Shown here piece after piece: positions 5,655 to 7,083 of a stretch of DNA of 7,083 nt; positions within the stretch are counted from its first letter, which is position 1; the number at the start of each line of letters is the position of its first letter. The stretch comes from Caulobacter sp. (GTDB lineage: Bacteria; Pseudomonadota; Alphaproteobacteria; Caulobacterales; Caulobacteraceae): contig JACMOF010000040.1 in assembly GCA_014378155.1 (NCBI GenBank), forward strand, positions 1 through 7,083, read 5' to 3'. The notes below the pieces were generated by a model, which was not told where the DNA came from, ran no database searches, and was given only the letters and a program-made list of their open reading frames with translations. Both the position numbers and the translations under genes were made by a program.

Positions 5655-6772
5655 TGGCCGCCTTTCCCTTCGAGATTTCCGCCACCGATGGCGCGGCCCG
5701 AACCGGGGTCCTGAAGACCCCGCGCGGCGACATCCGCACCCCGGCCTTCATGCCGGTGGGCACCGCCGCCACGGTCAAGGCCATGACCGTCGATCAGGTG
5801 AAGGACACCGGCGCCGACATCATCCTGGGCAACACCTACCACCTGATGCTGCGGCCCACCGCCGAGCGCATCCAGCGCCTGGGCGGCTTGCACAGGTTCA
5901 TGCGCTGGGACAAGCCGATCCTCACCGACAGCGGCGGCTTCCAGGTGATGAGCCTGTCGGGGATCAGCAAGGTCACCGAGGAGGCCGTCACCTTCTCCAG
6001 CCATATCGACGGCTCCAAGCACGTGTTGAGCCCCGAGCGGTCGATGGAAATCCAGGCCGACCTGCTGGGCAGCGATATTGTCATGCAACTGGACGAATGC
6101 GTCGCCTGGCCGGCCGAGGAGAAGCGGGCCCGCGAGGGCATGGAGCTGTCGGCTCGCTGGGGCGCACGCTCCAAGGCGGCGTTCGGGACCCGCGACAGCC
6201 AGGTGCTGTTTGGCATCCAGCAGGGTTCGACCTTCCGCAACCTGCGCCAGGAGTCATCGCAACGTCTGCAGGAGATTGGCTTCGACGGCTACGCCTTGGG
6301 CGGGCTGGCGGTCGGGGAGGGTCATGAGGCCATGTGCGAGGTGCTCGACTATGCGCCGGCCATGCTGCCCGCCGACAAGCCGCGCTATCTGATGGGCGTG
6401 GGCAAGCCGATCGACTTGGTCGAGGCGGTCTATCGCGGCGTCGACATGTTCGACTGCGTGCTGCCCACCCGCTCGGGCCGCCACGGCCAGGCCTGGACCT
6501 GGGAGGGGCCGATCAACCTCAAGAACGCGCGCTTCGCCGAGGACGACACCCCGCTGGACGCCAATAGCGACTGCCCGGCCAGCCGCGACTATTCCAAGGC
6601 CTATCTGCGCCACCTGTTCAAGGCCGAGGAAATCCTGGGTCAGGTGCTGCTGTCCTGGCACAACATCGCCTTCTTCCAGGCCCTCACGGCCGCCATGCGC
6701 GAGGCGATCGCACAGGGGCGGTTCGAGGCGTTTCGGCGAGACTTCAAGGCGCGGCATCTGGGCGACCGCTAA
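5654..6772 (+). CDS. tgt: tRNA-guanine transglycosylase with an altered zinc site
   Basis: Tgt exchanges guanine-34 for preQ1 in tRNAs with GUN anticodons (Asp, Asn, His, Tyr). The 372-residue TIM-barrel enzyme has the expected active-site residues: Asp92 in TDSGGFQ (general acid/base), Asp147-Glu148-Cys149 (substrate recognition, as in preQ1-specific bacterial enzymes), Gln189-Gln190 in FGIQQGS, GGLAVGE (216-222), and Asp267 in [14 protein letters not shown], matching the nucleophile Asp280 of Zymomonas mobilis Tgt. The structural zinc site, normally Cys-x-Cys-x-x-Cys plus a distant His, reads Ser305-Asp-Cys307-Pro-Ala-Ser310 with His336 retained: two of three cysteines are serine (codons AGC). 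Flanking sequence (Asp-Tyr-Ser-Lys-Ala-Tyr, Glu-Ile-Leu-Gly, His-Asn-Ile-Ala-Phe) aligns without gaps, so a frameshift is unlikely. There is no strong ribosome binding site; translation probably depends on coupling to queA through the TGATG overlap. Confidence 0.97.
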   Translation: MAAFPFEISATDGAARTGVLKTPRGDIRTPAFMPVGTAATVKAMTVDQVKDTGADIILGNTYHLMLRPTAERIQRLGGLHRFMRWDKPILTDSGGFQVMSLSGISKVTEEAVTFSSHIDGSKHVLSPERSMEIQADLLGSDIVMQLDECVAWPAEEKRAREGMELSARWGARSKAAFGTRDSQVLFGIQQGSTFRNLRQESSQRLQEIGFDGYALGGLAVGEGHEAMCEVLDYAPAMLPADKPRYLMGVGKPIDLVEAVYRGVDMFDCVLPTRSGRHGQAWTWEGPINLKNARFAEDDTPLDANSDCPASRDYSKAYLRHLFKAEEILGQVLLSWHNIAFFQALTAAMREAIAQGRFEAFRRDFKARHLGDR

Positions 6773-6927
6773 GCAGTCTCGTCAGGCGTCCGAGAATGTT
6801 TAGCTTTCTCAGACACCCGCCCTTGGGGTCAGCCCCGTCGCCGCGCCTGGCGGGCGTCCAAGAAACCTAAACACAGCTGGACCTTGGCTCCGTTACAGAA
6901 ACCGGACGTTCCAGGGCCTCCTTCCAT
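6773..6927. other. Spacer between convergent tgt and partial gene, with inverted repeats
   Basis: No gene is seen in this 155-base spacer. An imperfect inverted repeat pairs 6789-6796 with 6806-6813; read on the - strand it gives eight pairs including one U-G wobble. A small GGGG/CCCC hairpin lies at 6825-6836. GGCGTCC followed by GAGAA or AAGAA occurs twice (6785-6796 and 6853-6864). No stem is followed by a T run, so neither convergent gene has a clear intrinsic terminator here. Confidence 0.4.
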
Positions 6928-7083
6928 CTACCAGATCTTGTAGATCGGCCTTTTCTTCTTCTTGGCCGGCGGCTCAGGCGCCGCCTGCGGTGCGTCGACC
7001 AGCGGCGCCTCGGCGTCCTTGGGCTCCGCCGCGGGGGCGTCGATCACAGGGGCGTCCTTCATCCACGGGAAGCGCTTTTCCTC
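6928..7083 (-). CDS. 3' end of an unidentified gene, cut by the window edge
   Basis: The - strand reads open from the window edge to a TAG at 6930-6928, giving the last 51 residues of a protein whose start lies outside. The tail begins EEKRFPWMKD, continues as an Ala/Pro/Glu/Asp-rich linker with repeated VIDAP, LVDAP and QAAPEPP segments, then has four consecutive lysines and ends RPIYKIW. Codon use fits a real gene: nearly every third position in the Ala, Pro, Asp and Glu codons is G or C. A disordered acidic linker followed by a basic, aromatic C-terminal peptide is all that can be said. I do not recognise the family. It converges on tgt. Confidence 0.75.
   Translation of the reverse strand, partial: EEKRFPWMKDAPVIDAPAAEPKDAEAPLVDAPQAAPEPPAKKKKRPIYKIW

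Noticed and set aside
5554..6327. 257-residue + strand frame overlapping queA and tgt
   Set aside because: Out of frame with tgt, Arg/His/Gly-rich low-complexity translation, no motif.
6825..6836. GGGG/CCCC hairpin as tgt terminator
   Set aside because: Only four strong pairs and no following T run.

Overview
The window is GC-rich chromosomal DNA with alphaproteobacterial character, most likely from Caulobacteraceae (Caulobacter or a relative). This rests on codon use, on a GCTAGA-type -10 element, on close resemblance of the Tgt protein to alphaproteobacterial enzymes, and on my recollection of cyclophilin genes lying next to queA-tgt in Caulobacter. The assignment is an inference; no rRNA or other definitive marker is present.

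Layout. Bases 1-397 hold no convincing gene but contain several inverted repeats. Three cyclophilin-type peptidyl-prolyl isomerase genes follow on the + strand. Two are exported paralogues with signal peptides (398-1213 and 1213-2064, overlapping stop/start); the third is a compact cytoplasmic PpiB-like enzyme (2170-2637) with its own probable promoter. A two-hairpin repeat unit (2632-2740) overlaps the ppiB stop codon, and an intrinsic terminator follows at 2746-2773. Two - strand genes then run towards ppiB: a predicted lipoprotein of unknown function (4402-3803) and a membrane-anchored endonuclease/exonuclease/phosphatase-fold protein (3763-2786). A 130-base divergent spacer separates them from queA (4533-5654) and tgt (5654-6772), which overlap by one base. 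The last 156 bases hold the 3' end of a further - strand gene (7083-6928) that leaves the window.

How the genes work together. Tgt inserts preQ1 at the wobble position of GUN-anticodon tRNAs and QueA converts preQ1 to epoxyqueuosine, so queA-tgt encodes two consecutive steps of queuosine synthesis. The exported cyclophilins probably assist periplasmic protein folding. The lipoprotein and the EEP protein also look like envelope proteins and probably form a small operon.

The most notable observations are: Tgt appears to have lost two of its four zinc ligands (both Cys to Ser); each exported cyclophilin has exactly two cysteines, at matching positions in lineage-specific extensions, which suggests a disulfide; and the palindromic repeat supplies or overlaps the ppiB stop codon. 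I see no CRISPR array, insertion sequence, phage gene or rRNA/tRNA gene, and no clear previously undescribed multigene system.
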